Positions 9,801-18,980 of a stretch of DNA of 64,000 bases are shown here, in pieces. Positions within the stretch are counted from its first letter, which is position 1; each line of letters begins with the position of its first letter. The stretch comes from Pseudomonas sp. TH15. Its GTDB lineage: Bacteria; Pseudomonadota; Gammaproteobacteria; Pseudomonadales; Pseudomonadaceae. The stretch lies in NCBI RefSeq assembly GCF_016651105.1, contig NZ_JAEKEL010000001.1:464001-528000 (forward strand). The letters are read 5' to 3'. Position numbers and translations under genes: made by a program. Under the pieces are notes generated by a model. It did not search any database. It was not told where the DNA came from and saw only the letters and a list, made by a program, of their open reading frames with translations.

Positions 9801-9841
9801 TCGATCCGTCCGCCGTTGGACAGGCGATTGATCTGGCTCAT
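6824..9841 (-). CDS. soxA: Heterotetrameric sarcosine oxidase, alpha subunit
   Basis: This 1005-residue subunit starts at the ATG at 9841 (MSQINRLSNGGRIDR), which overlaps the soxD stop as ATGA. The open frame further upstream to 9997 merely shadows soxD. Domains in order are an N-terminal ferredoxin-like fold (about 15-100, FTFNGQVYKGFEGDSLAAAL), a dinucleotide-binding domain (VLIVGAGPAGLAAALAAARSG, about 170), further FAD/NAD segments (RVVLATGACERPLVYGNNDVPG), and a C-terminal GcvT-like aminomethyltransferase domain (about 600-1000, with FLNRIYTNAWTKLDVGKARY), where the methylene group is passed to tetrahydrofolate. The length is normal for the family. Confidence 0.97.
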   Translation of the reverse strand: MSQINRLSNGGRIDRNKVLSFTFNGQVYKGFEGDSLAAALLANGVDIIGRSFKYSRPRGIFAAGAEEPNAVLQIGATEATQIPNVRATQQALYQGLVATSTNGWPSVNNDMMGILGKVGGKLMPPGFYYKTFMYPQSFWMTYEKYIRKAAGLGRSPTENDPDTYDYMNQHCDVLIVGAGPAGLAAALAAARSGARVILADEQEEFGGSLLDSRESLDGKAATEWVASVIAELKNTPDVLLLPRATVNGYHDHNFLTIHERLTDHLGDRAPIGQVRQRIHRVRAKRVVLATGACERPLVYGNNDVPGNMLAGAVSTYVRRYGVAPGKKLVLSTNNDHAYRVALDWLDASLQVVAIADARSNPRGALVEEARAKGIRILTGSAVIEARGSKHVTAARVAAIDVKAHAVTSPGEWLDCDLVATSGGYSPVVHLASHLGGKPTWREDILGFVPGEAPQKRVCVGGINGVYGLGDSLADGFEGGARAASEAGFSVVEGVLPKALTRHEEPTLALFQVPHEKATARAPKQFVDLQNDVTAAAIELATREGFESVEHVKRYTALGFGTDQGKLGNVNGLAIAARSLNVTIPQMGTTMFRPNYTPVTFGAVAGRHCGHIFEPVRFTALHHWHVKNGAEFEDVGQWKRPWYFPKNGEDLHAAIKRECKAVRDSVGLLDASTLGKIDIQGPDAREFLNRIYTNAWTKLDVGKARYGLMCKEDGMVFDDGVTACLADNHFVMTTTTGGAARVLQWLEIYQQTEWPDLKVYFTSVTDHWATMTLSGPNSRKLLSEVTDIDLSNEAFPFMTWKEGLVGGVPARVFRISFTGELSYEVNVQADYAMGVLEKIVAAGKQYNLTPYGTETMHVLRAEKGFIIVGQDTDGSMTPDDLNMGWCVGRTKPFSWIGQRGMNREDCVRDQRKQLVGLKPIDPTKWLPEGAQLVFNTKQTIPMTMVGHVTSSYAHNSLGYSFAMGVVKGGLKRIGERVFAPLADGSVIEAEIVSSVFFDPKGDRQNI

Positions 9842-10167
9842 ACCTTCTCTCCCAGAGCCGTGGCGGCCGCTTTCGGGCTGTCGGTCTTGTCGGTGAATTG
9901 TGGCTTGGTGCCGATCTTGTAGGTTTCGAGAATCTCGTAGGTCACGGTGTCGCGGGTCGCGTTGAAGTACTGACGGCAACCGGCGGCGTGAATCCACAGT
10001 TCGTGGTGCAGACCGCGAGGGTTATCGCGGAAGAACATGTAGTCGCCCCACTCCTCGTCGGTGCAGGTAGTCGGATCCAGTGGACGCGGGATGTGCGCCT
10101 GACCGGATGCGTGGAATTCCTCTTCGGAGCGCAGTTCGCCGCAGTGAGGACAGAAGATATGCAACAT
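9838..10167 (-). CDS. soxD: Heterotetrameric sarcosine oxidase, delta subunit
   Basis: This 109-residue zinc-binding subunit of sarcosine oxidase begins MLHIFCPHCGELRSEEEF. The CPHC pair with the later histidine and cysteine (HHELWIHAAGCRQYFN) gives the expected zinc site. The stop codon overlaps the soxA start by 4 bases, so the subunits are probably translated in a coupled way. It lies 14 bases downstream of soxB. Confidence 0.96.
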   Translation of the reverse strand: MLHIFCPHCGELRSEEEFHASGQAHIPRPLDPTTCTDEEWGDYMFFRDNPRGLHHELWIHAAGCRQYFNATRDTVTYEILETYKIGTKPQFTDKTDSPKAAATALGEKV

Positions 10168-10181
10168 GGGGATTTCTCCTG

Positions 10182-11431
10182 TTAGTGGGCAACCGCAGCA
10201 GCGCCGTGTTCATCGATCAACGCACCGTTGTGGAAACGGTCGATGGAGAAAGGTGCAGCCAATGGGTGCATTTCACCCTTGGCCAGGCTCGCGGCAAATA
10301 CGTTGCCCGAGCCAGGTGTTGCCTTGAAGCCGCCGGTGCCCCAACCGCAGTTGAAGAACATGTTCGGTACCGGGGTTTTCGAGATGATCGGGCATGCATC
10401 CGGGGTGGTGTCGACGATGCCGCCCCACTGACGGTTCATACGTACGCGGGACAGCACCGGGAACATCTCGACGATGGCCTGGATGGTGTGCTCGATCACC
10501 GGGTACGAACCGCGCTGGCCGTAACCGTTGTAGCCGTCGATGCCGGCGCCGATCACCAGGTCGCCCTTGTCGGACTGGCTGATATAACCGTGCACGGCGT
10601 TGGACATGATCACGCTGTCGATAATCGGCTTGATCGGCTCGGACACCAGCGCTTGCAGCGGGTGGGATTCGATCGGCAGGCGGAAACCGGCAAGTTTGGC
10701 CATGTGCCCGGAGTTACCGGCGGTCACTACGCCGACGCGCTTGGCGCCGATGAAGCCCTTGTTGGTTTCAACACCGATGCACACGCCGTTTTCCTTGCGG
10801 AAACCGATCACTTCGGTCTGCTGGATCAAGTCCACGCCCAAGGCGTCGGCGGCACGGGCAAAGCCCCAGGCCACGGCATCGTGACGAGCCACGCCGCCAC
10901 GGCGCTGAACAGTTGCGCCCAGCACCGGGTAGCGGGTGTTCCTGGAGCAGTCGAGGTACGGAATCTCGTCGGCCACTTGCTTGGCATCGAGCAGTTCGCC
11001 ATCGACGCCGTTGAGGCGGTTGGCGCTGACCCGACGCTCGGAATCACGAATGTCTTGCAGGGTGTGGCACAGGTTGTAAACGCCACGCTGGGAGAACATC
11101 ACGTTGTAGTTCAGGTCCTGGGACAGGCCTTCCCACAGTTTCATCGCGTGTTCGTACAGGTGCGCCGACTCGTCCCACAGGTAGTTGGAGCGAACAATGG
11201 TGTGTTGCGCGCGGTATTACCGCCGCCCAGCCAGCCTTTCTCGACCACGGCCACGTTGGTGATGCCGTGCTCCTTGGCGAGGTAGTAGGCGGTCGCCAGA
11301 CCATGCCCGCCACCGCCGACGATGACCACGTCATAGACCTTTTTAGGGGTCGGCGTGCGCCACATTTTCTGCCAGTTTTCGTGATGGCTGAGGGAGTGTT
11401 TGAAGAGGCCGAAGCCCGAATAGCGTTGCAT
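10182..11431 (-). pseudogene. soxB: Sarcosine oxidase beta subunit, frameshifted
   Basis: The beta subunit carries FAD and covalently bound FMN and is the sarcosine-oxidising part of the complex. The reading frame is split. Codons from the ATG at 11431 read [14 protein letters not shown]... through [20 protein letters not shown] to GGGNTARNT and then run into nonsense. The remainder, from [20 protein letters not shown] to the stop at 10182, continues in the next frame. The DNA reads AACACACCATTGTT where AACACCACCATTGTT would keep the frame, so one base is missing at about 11199-11204. With the base restored the product is 416 residues, the normal SoxB length. Both halves are otherwise undamaged, so a sequencing or assembly error or a very recent mutation is likely. 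The second ATG (11431) is preferred because GGAG lies 9 bases before it. Confidence 0.9.
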
Positions 11432-11454
11432 AGTCATTTACTCCAAAACCGCGC

Positions 11455-12708
<1,254 letters not shown>

Positions 12709-12901
12709 CGCGTCTCTCCCAGCGGCGGCTTGTGCGCCTTTCGTCTCGGTGAGGCACGTACCTTTCGGCAGTGCCCTTTGGATGCGATGGTATGACCGGC
12801 GCAGACAGGTCAAATGCCTATGGACGCCACGCAAAGGTGCGTTTACGACATGGCAGGAAATGCCTTCGCCAGACTCAATCTCGAAAACACTGGAGAACCC
12901 T

Positions 12902-12992
12902 TTGGGAGCTGGCTTGCCAGCGATGGCGGTGGCACATCTGGCATTGATGGCGGCTGTCCTACCGCTATCGCTGGCAAGCCAGCTCCCACAGG
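12902..12992. repeat. Family A variant inverted repeat
   Basis: The arms GGGAGCTGGCTTGCCAGCGA and TCGCTGGCAAGCCAGCTCCC flank about 50 bases. This GCTGG/CCAGC sub-type differs from the main family A core. It lies between the glyA promoter region and the end of the TraX-like gene. Confidence 0.85.
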
Positions 12993-12993
12993 G

Positions 12994-13710
12994 TTATGCG
13001 GCGACCTGACGGATAAGTAGCAACAGGAGGAAATGCACGGGATAGAGCGCATACGCCCAGCGGCGCATCGGCGGCGGCTTGAGGCGCCCGGCGTGACGCA
13101 ACAGAAGTACGCCGGCCAGTGGCGCGATCAGACAAGCGGCGATCCCGAAGATCGCCACACTGTTGCCCAACTGCGCCGCCTCATATAGCACCTGCCACTG
13201 ATTCGCCGCCAGACACACCAACCCCGGCAACAGGCTGAAATACCACGGCCGGCGGATCACCAGCAGCATCGTCAACGGCAACAGCACGCCGAAGAAACCG
13301 AACATCAGTCGCTCCGGGAACAGCACCGCGAGCAACACGCAAGCGACCGCCAGCAGTCGCGATTGAAGCGTCGGACTTTGCCAGCCCCGCGCCACCAACA
13401 GGCCCAGCGCCAACGTCGGCAGCACGTTCAACGTGTCGGGATCAGGAATGAACAACCGATAGGGAATTTCACTAATCGCACTAAACAGCATCAACCAACC
13501 CAGATAGCGCCACTGACCGTCAGTCGTTACCGCACGCATGCGCGCCAGATTCGCCGCCATCGCCAGACAGAACCAGGGAAACGCCAGCCTGCCCGGCACA
13601 TACAGAAAATCGAGGGAGTAACCGACATATCGCAGGTGATCGAGCACCATGCTCAGCAGCGCCAGCCACTTGAGCAGATCCAGCGCGCCGTCCCGTTGCG
13701 TCATGTGCAT
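12994..13710 (-). CDS. TraX family membrane protein
   Basis: This integral membrane protein of about 238 residues has seven to eight hydrophobic segments. It begins TQRDGALDLLKWLALLSMVLDH, the conserved opening of TraX-family proteins, and ends with LYPVHFLLLLLIRQVAA. TraX of F plasmid acetylates pilin. The chromosomal relatives are not experimentally understood, and no pilin gene is nearby. The ATG at 13710 and the one at 13704 are both possible. The gene reads towards glyA and is divergent from ltaE. Confidence 0.8.
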   Translation of the reverse strand: MHMTQRDGALDLLKWLALLSMVLDHLRYVGYSLDFLYVPGRLAFPWFCLAMAANLARMRAVTTDGQWRYLGWLMLFSAISEIPYRLFIPDPDTLNVLPTLALGLLVARGWQSPTLQSRLLAVACVLLAVLFPERLMFGFFGVLLPLTMLLVIRRPWYFSLLPGLVCLAANQWQVLYEAAQLGNSVAIFGIAACLIAPLAGVLLLRHAGRLKPPPMRRWAYALYPVHFLLLLLIRQVAA

Positions 13711-13841
13711 AATTGCCCGTCAATTGTGTAATTTTCTGACAGCATCATCGCGTGTGCTCTCCGGACGATCTTCGGTAAAGTGCGCACCATCATTGACCAC
13801 AAAACCCTTCACCATAGGGGTTTTGAACACGGAATCAGGCC

Positions 13842-14882
13842 ATGACCGATAAGAGCCAACAATTTGCCAGCGACAACTATTCCGGTATCTGCCCTGAAGC
13901 CTGGGCGGCCATGGAACAGGCCAACCACGGCCACCAACGCGCTTACGGCGACGACGAGTGGACCGCCCGCGCATCCGACGATTTCCGCAAACTGTTTGAA
14001 ACCGACTGCGAAGTGTTCTTCGCCTTCAACGGCACCGCAGCCAACTCGCTGGCCCTGTCGTCGCTGTGCCAGAGTTACCACAGCGTGATCTGCTCGGAAA
14101 CCGCCCACGTCGAAACCGACGAATGCGGCGCGCCGGAATTCTTTTCCAACGGTTCCAAACTGCTGGTCGCACGCACCGAAAACGGCAAGCTGACCCCGGA
14201 ATCGATCCGCGAAGTCGCGCTCAAGCGCCAGGACATTCACTACCCCAAACCCCGCGTCGTGACCCTGACCCAAGCCACTGAAGTCGGCAGCGTCTACACC
14301 CCGGAAGAAATCCGCGCCATCAGCGCCACCTGCAAAGAGCTCGGCCTGAACCTGCACATGGACGGCGCACGATTCTCCAACGCCTGCGCATTCCTCGGCT
14401 GCTCCCCGGCCGACCTGACCTGGAAGGCCGGCGTCGACGTACTGTGCTTCGGCGGCACGAAAAACGGCATGGCGGTGGGAGAGGCGATTCTGTTCTTCAA
14501 CCACAAACTGGCTGAAGACTTCGACTACCGCTGCAAACAGGCCGGGCAACTGGCTTCGAAAATGCGCTTCCTGTCCGCCCCGTGGGTCGGCATCCTGGAA
14601 AACGACGCCTGGCTCAAATACGCCAAACACGCCAACCATTGCGCGCAACTGCTGGCGGAACTGGTCAGCGACATCCCAGGCGTGGAACTGATGTTCCCGG
14701 TACAAGCCAACGGCGTGTTCCTGCAACTCTCAGAGCCGGCCATCGCCGCACTGACCGCCAAGGGCTGGCGCTTCTACACCTTCATCGGCAACGGCGGCGC
14801 ACGCTTCATGTGCTCGTGGGACACCGAAGAAGAGCGCGTGCGGGAATTGGCGGCGGATATCCGCGAAGTCATGTCCCGCTAA
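13842..14882 (+). CDS. ltaE: Low-specificity L-threonine aldolase
   Basis: This 346-residue fold-type I PLP enzyme cleaves L-threonine and L-allo-threonine to glycine and acetaldehyde. The start MTDKSQQFASDNYSGICPEA is typical. The substrate region FNGTAANSLAL, the aspartate in HMDGARFSNA and the PLP lysine (Lys207 in CFGGTKNG) are all present. In P. aeruginosa a threonine aldolase gene also sits between gbcAB and glyA-sox, so linkage to glycine metabolism is conserved. Transcription is single-gene and divergent from the TraX-like gene. Confidence 0.95.
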   Translation: MTDKSQQFASDNYSGICPEAWAAMEQANHGHQRAYGDDEWTARASDDFRKLFETDCEVFFAFNGTAANSLALSSLCQSYHSVICSETAHVETDECGAPEFFSNGSKLLVARTENGKLTPESIREVALKRQDIHYPKPRVVTLTQATEVGSVYTPEEIRAISATCKELGLNLHMDGARFSNACAFLGCSPADLTWKAGVDVLCFGGTKNGMAVGEAILFFNHKLAEDFDYRCKQAGQLASKMRFLSAPWVGILENDAWLKYAKHANHCAQLLAELVSDIPGVELMFPVQANGVFLQLSEPAIAALTAKGWRFYTFIGNGGARFMCSWDTEEERVRELAADIREVMSR

Positions 14883-14897
14883 GAGCAACCCGCCCCC

Positions 14898-15047
14898 CTG
14901 TGGCGAGGGAGCTTGTCGAAACGTCGCACCGTCCCGCTCGGCGGCGCAGCCGTCGTAAAACCAGCCAATGCGGTCTGCCTGACAGACCGCATTCTCAGTA
15001 GTTGGGGCCGCTTCGCAGCCCAGCGGGAGCAAGCTCCCTCGCCACAG
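14898..15047. repeat. Family B palindromic repeat
   Basis: The outer arms are CTGTGGCGAGGGAGCTTG and CAAGCTCCCTCGCCACAG. Inner elements are a GGCGGCGCAGCC segment on the left and GGCCGCTTCGCAGCC on the right. It lies downstream of ltaE. Confidence 0.85.
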
Positions 15048-15131
15048 TGACCGCGTACACCTGAAGACTTCGTCTACATTGTCTGGCGAGCCGTTCCATC
15101 TGCTCAGACAATAATAATCAGGAGCGCACGC

Positions 15132-15956
15132 ATGTCCTTACAAGGCAAAACCCTGTTCATCACCGGCGCCAGCCGGGGCATTGGTCGCGAGATCGCACTG
15201 AGGGCCGCGCGGGATGGGGCCAATATTGTGATTGCCGCCAAGAGCGCCGAGCCGCATCCCAAGTTGCCGGGCACGATTTTCAGCGTGGCCAAGGAAGTCG
15301 AGGCGGCGGGTGGCAAGGCGTTGGCGTTACAGGTGGATGTGCGCGATGAAGTGGCGGTGCGTGAGGCGCTGGCCCGGGCCAATGAGCATTTCGGCGGGAT
15401 TGATGCACTGATCAACAATGCCGGGGCGATCAAGTTGACGGGTGTTCAGCACGTCGAGCTTAAGCGCTTCGACTTGATGCACCAGATCAATACCCGCGCT
15501 GTGTTGCTGTGCAGCCAGGCTGCCTTGCCCTACTTGAAGAAAAGCGGCGGCCACATCCTCAGCATTTCGCCACCGTTGAACCTGGCGAGCAAATGGTTCG
15601 CGCAATACAGCCCTTACACCGTGACCAAGTACGGCATGAGCATGCTGACCCTGGGCATGAGTGAGGAATTCGCCAGTTACGGCATCAGCGTCAACTCGCT
15701 GTGGCCGCAGACCATGATCGCCACCGCTGCCATCGAATTTCAGCTCGGTTCGCGGGAATCCTTCAAACACGCACGAACGCCAGCGATCATGGCGGATGCT
15801 GCTTACGCGATTCTGAGCAGCAGCGGTCGCAGCATTACCGGGCGGTTGCTGATCGATGAAGAGGTTTTGCGGGAAAGCGGTGTGACGGAGTTCGGTCAAT
15901 ATCGCTTTGATCGAGAAAGCGACGCGGCACTAATGCCGGATTTGTTCGTTGACTGA
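15132..15956 (+). CDS. SDR family oxidoreductase (HSDL2-like)
   Basis: This 274-residue short-chain dehydrogenase has the cofactor loop TGASRGIGREIA near residue 12, the NNAG motif, and the catalytic set Ser (SISPP), Tyr and Lys (YTVTKYGMS). The proline-rich SISPPLNLASKWF stretch is characteristic of the HSDL2-like branch often linked to lipid or acyl-CoA metabolism. The substrate is unknown. It has its own start region with the ribosome binding site AGGAG (AATCAGGAGCGCACGC before ATG). It shares no operon with its neighbours and is not obviously part of betaine catabolism. Confidence 0.88.
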   Translation: MSLQGKTLFITGASRGIGREIALRAARDGANIVIAAKSAEPHPKLPGTIFSVAKEVEAAGGKALALQVDVRDEVAVREALARANEHFGGIDALINNAGAIKLTGVQHVELKRFDLMHQINTRAVLLCSQAALPYLKKSGGHILSISPPLNLASKWFAQYSPYTVTKYGMSMLTLGMSEEFASYGISVNSLWPQTMIATAAIEFQLGSRESFKHARTPAIMADAAYAILSSSGRSITGRLLIDEEVLRESGVTEFGQYRFDRESDAALMPDLFVD

Positions 15957-15960
15957 AAAG

Positions 15961-16138
15961 CCCCTCACCCTAACCCTCTCCCACAGGGAGAGGGGACTGA
16001 TTTGGGGATGCTTAATGAATACGCCGACCTGAAACTACTTTGCCGAATCCATAATCGATAGGGTCCTCCAGGTCGACGTAGAGCGCCAGACACCTCGGTC
16101 GGCCCCCTCTCCCTCGGGAGAGGGCTGGGGTGAGGGGT
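15961..16138. repeat. Family C long inverted repeat
   Basis: Arms CCCCTCACCCTAACCCTCTC and the reverse ending AGGGCTGGGGTGAGGGG are about 115 bases apart. It fills the gap between the convergent SDR gene and gbcB and may act as a bidirectional transcription or mRNA-end structure. Confidence 0.88.
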
Positions 16139-16164
16139 AAGCCGTACGCAAAAATTCGCCCCAC

Positions 16165-17265
16165 TCAGAACTCAATCCGCACATCGCCCTTCGGCACGCT
16201 GCAGCACGACAAAATAAACCCTTCGGCCTCGTCTTCCTCGGTAATCCCGCCGTTGTGATCCATTTCGACCTCGCCGCCCAGCTTCATCACCTTGCACGTG
16301 CCGCAAATCCCCATCCCGCACGCCTTCGGAATCAGCAGGCCAAGCTTGGCCGCCGCCGCATGCACAGTCTCACCCGGGGCCACGCGAATGCTCTTGCCGG
16401 ATGCAGTGAATTCCACTTGATGCAGGTCCGCCACGTCGATGTCTGGTGCGTCGGCGGCGATTTCGGCTTGTTCCACCGCATCGGCACGGGCTTCCGGTGG
16501 CGTCGCACCGAAGGATTCCTCGTGATAACGGCTCATGTCGAAGCCGACCGCTTCGAGCATGCGCTTGACCGCGTTCATGTACGGCGTCGGGCCGCAGCAG
16601 AAGACTTCGCGTTCCAGGAAGTCCGGGGCCATCAGTTCGAGCATCTTGTGGTTCAGGTAACCGCGATAACCAGCCCACGGTTCGCCCAGACCATGCTTCT
16701 CGCAGATCAGGTGCAGGCTGAAGTTGTCGATCCGCGACGCCATGTGTTCCAGCTCGCGGTGGTAGATGATGTCTTTCGGTGAGCGGGCGCTGTGGATAAA
16801 CACCATGTCGACGTTGCCGTTGGTGTCGTAGAACCAGCGCGCCATCGACATGACTGGCGTAATACCAACGCCGCCGCTGAGGTACAAAACCTTCGGCGCG
16901 GTGAAGTCCATGGCGTTGAACAGCCCGACCGGCCCGTGCACCGCCAGCTCCTGGCCTTCATGCAGGGTGTCGTGCAGCCAGTTGGAGACCTTGCCCCCCG
17001 GCACACGCTTGATCGTCACCGAAAAGCTGTACGGCACCGACGGTGAGCTGGAAATGGTGTAGGAGCGCATGATCGGCACGCCGTCGATTTCCAACTCCAG
17101 GGTGACAAACTGCCCCGGCTTGAAGAAGAACAGGATTGGCTGATCAGCCATAAAACAGAAGGTGCGCACGTCCCAGGTTTCCTGGATGACTTTGACGCAA
17201 CGGACGATGTGTCGACCATTGGCCCAGGTCTGGGTGGTTACCGGATTCAGGAAGCTGTTGGACAT
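16165..17265 (-). CDS. gbcB: Glycine betaine monooxygenase, reductase subunit
   Basis: This 366-residue flavin and iron-sulfur reductase passes electrons from NAD(P)H to the Rieske oxygenase GbcA, which demethylates glycine betaine to dimethylglycine plus formaldehyde. The FAD site RSYTISSSP, the NAD-binding part (KVLYLSGGVGITPVMSMARW) and the C-terminal plant-type 2Fe-2S domain (CGMGICGTCKVM plus a late Cys in FILSCCS) come in that order. The ATG at 17265 is chosen because GGAG lies 6 bases before it. The in-frame GTG at 17277 overlaps that site. The gene runs divergently from gbcA across a control region of about 300 bases. Confidence 0.96.
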   Translation of the reverse strand: MSNSFLNPVTTQTWANGRHIVRCVKVIQETWDVRTFCFMADQPILFFFKPGQFVTLELEIDGVPIMRSYTISSSPSVPYSFSVTIKRVPGGKVSNWLHDTLHEGQELAVHGPVGLFNAMDFTAPKVLYLSGGVGITPVMSMARWFYDTNGNVDMVFIHSARSPKDIIYHRELEHMASRIDNFSLHLICEKHGLGEPWAGYRGYLNHKMLELMAPDFLEREVFCCGPTPYMNAVKRMLEAVGFDMSRYHEESFGATPPEARADAVEQAEIAADAPDIDVADLHQVEFTASGKSIRVAPGETVHAAAAKLGLLIPKACGMGICGTCKVMKLGGEVEMDHNGGITEEDEAEGFILSCCSVPKGDVRIEF

Positions 17266-17339
17266 GCTGTTCTCCACCGCCGATGGTCGGCCTTATGTTG
17301 GCGATTCTGCGTATAGCGCGAGCCACCCATTTACCTATC

Positions 17340-17366
17340 TGCGACATTCACATACTTATCGCGACC
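17340..17366. promoter_or_regulatory. Candidate GbdR site in the gbcB/gbcA divergent promoter
   Basis: Two direct half-sites, TGCGAC at 17340 and CGCGAC at 17360, are 20 bases apart, two helical turns, as expected for an AraC/XylS-type activator. Similar GCGAC-containing direct repeats lie before caiX and choX. GbdR is known to activate gbcA and gbcB in P. aeruginosa. That this exact sequence is the site is an inference. Confidence 0.45.
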
Positions 17367-17561
17367 AGCCCCCAATTACCGGGGGTTGCGCGTCGGGAAC
17401 AGATTGGGCCATGTCGCCCATGGATAAGGTTCTGGTGTGCGCCGGCCCCACACTCGCTCCATACCAAGACACATTCTTTACACCATGCTTTACACCTTGC
17501 GTAGCAAACCTGATTAGCCACTTTTCGCCGGCCACACAGAATGGCCTTGAGGATCAAATCG

Positions 17562-18857
17562 ATGGACGTCACCGCAAAAATCAGCCTGGGCGATCCGCTG
17601 GAACCCGCACGCAAGGCCACTGCGCAAATGCTGCAAGAGCGCGAGCGCACTTACTCGCTGCCGCAGCCGTTTTACTCTGACGAGCGGCTGTTTGATATCG
17701 ATATGCAGGAGATCTTCCAGAAAGAGTGGCTGATCGCCGGCATGACCTGCGAAATCCCGACCAAGGGCAACTACCTGACCCTGCAAGTCGGCAAGAACCC
17801 GATCATCGTGATTCGCGGCGCCGAAGGCGTGGTGCATGCGTTCCACAACGTCTGCCGCCACCGCGGCTCGCGTCTGTGCACCAGTGAAAAAGGCAAAGTC
17901 GCCAAACTGGTCTGCCATTACCACCAGTGGACCTACGAGCTGGACGGTCGCCTGCTGTTCGCCGGCACCGAAATGGGCGCCGACTTCGACATGAAGCAGT
18001 ACGGCCTCAAACCTGTAAATGTGAAGACTGCTGGCGGCTACATCTTCATCAGCTTGTCGGAGAACCCTCCTGCAATTGATGACTTCCTGCAGACGCTGAA
18101 CCATTACATGGAACCGTACGACATGGAGAACACCAAGGTGGCGATTACCACCACCTTGATGGAAAAGGCCAACTGGAAACTGGTGCTGGAAAACAACCGC
18201 GAGTGCTACCACTGCAACGCGTCGCACCCGGAACTGCTGAAAACCCTGCTGGAATGGGACGACGTCACCGACCCGCGCGCCGACCAGGGCTTCAAGGACC
18301 ACGTCGCTGCTTCCGCCGCTGCCTGGGAAGCCGAGAAGATTCCTTACGCTCACGCCAGCTTCGGCCTGCGTAACCGTATCGTGCGCATGCCGCTGCTCAA
18401 GGGCACCGTGTCGATGACCATGGACGGCAAACAGGGCTGCGCCAAACTCATGGGCCGGATCAAAAACCCGGACCTCGGTTCGATGCGCATCCTGCACCTG
18501 CCGCACTCGTGGAACCACTGCATGGGCGACCACATCATCGTGTTCACCGTGTGGCCGATCAGCGCCCAGGAAACCATGGTCACCACCAAGTGGGTCGTGC
18601 ACAAGGACGCCGTCGAAGGCGTGGACTACGACGTGGAGCGCATGCGCCAGGTCTGGGATGCCACCAACGATCAGGACCGTCGCCTGGCCGAAGAGAACCA
18701 GCGCGGGATCAACTCCACCGCTTACCAGCCTGGGCCTTACTCCAAGACCTATGAGTTTGGCGTGGTGAACTTTGTGGATTGGTACAGCGAGCGCCTGCTG
18801 AACAACCTTGGGGCTGAGCCTGCGCCTTACCTCAAAGGTGTGCCGGTTCAGGGCTAA
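17562..18857 (+). CDS. gbcA: Glycine betaine monooxygenase, Rieske oxygenase subunit
   Basis: This 431-residue Rieske-type non-heme iron oxygenase catalyses the first demethylation of glycine betaine. The Rieske 2Fe-2S ligands are Cys98/His100 (VCRHRG) and Cys118/His121 (VCHYHQW). The mononuclear iron region is NNRECYHCNASHPE, with His217 and His222. The start at 17562 (MDVTAKISLG) has GAGG 9 bases upstream. The in-frame ATG at 17541 lacks one. Its partner gbcB is divergent, and GbdR is the expected activator. The enzyme feeds dimethylglycine to DgcAB. Confidence 0.97.
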   Translation: MDVTAKISLGDPLEPARKATAQMLQERERTYSLPQPFYSDERLFDIDMQEIFQKEWLIAGMTCEIPTKGNYLTLQVGKNPIIVIRGAEGVVHAFHNVCRHRGSRLCTSEKGKVAKLVCHYHQWTYELDGRLLFAGTEMGADFDMKQYGLKPVNVKTAGGYIFISLSENPPAIDDFLQTLNHYMEPYDMENTKVAITTTLMEKANWKLVLENNRECYHCNASHPELLKTLLEWDDVTDPRADQGFKDHVAASAAAWEAEKIPYAHASFGLRNRIVRMPLLKGTVSMTMDGKQGCAKLMGRIKNPDLGSMRILHLPHSWNHCMGDHIIVFTVWPISAQETMVTTKWVVHKDAVEGVDYDVERMRQVWDATNDQDRRLAEENQRGINSTAYQPGPYSKTYEFGVVNFVDWYSERLLNNLGAEPAPYLKGVPVQG

Positions 18858-18866
18858 CATCAAAAG

Positions 18867-18962
18867 CTTCGCGAGCAAGCCCGCTCCCACAGTTGACCGT
18901 GTTGTTCACAGATGTTGTGCACGACACAGATCCAATGTGGGAGCGGGCTTGCTCGCGAAAGC
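18867..18962. repeat. Family A REP pair
   Basis: CTTCGCGAGCAAGCCCGCTC and GAGCGGGCTTGCTCGCGAA are inverted, with about 50 bases between them. The pair lies between the convergent gbcA and metallophosphoesterase genes. Confidence 0.9.
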
Positions 18963-18980
18963 GGTTTCACATTCACCCAA

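Noticed and set aside
6131..9922. 1263-residue open frame on the plus strand
   Set aside because: It lies antisense to soxA, has no family resemblance and arises from high-GC codon use of the real gene.
11044..11334. 96-residue frame across the soxB break
   Set aside because: It is a third-frame reading of soxB and encodes nothing recognisable.
12709..12993. Glycine riboswitch before glyA
   Set aside because: I could not find the conserved paired-aptamer sequences. Only a REP variant and ordinary promoter-like sequence are visible.
14898..15047. Insertion sequence or transposon end
   Set aside because: The palindromic repeats recur at many sites without transposase or target duplication. 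They are REP-type elements.
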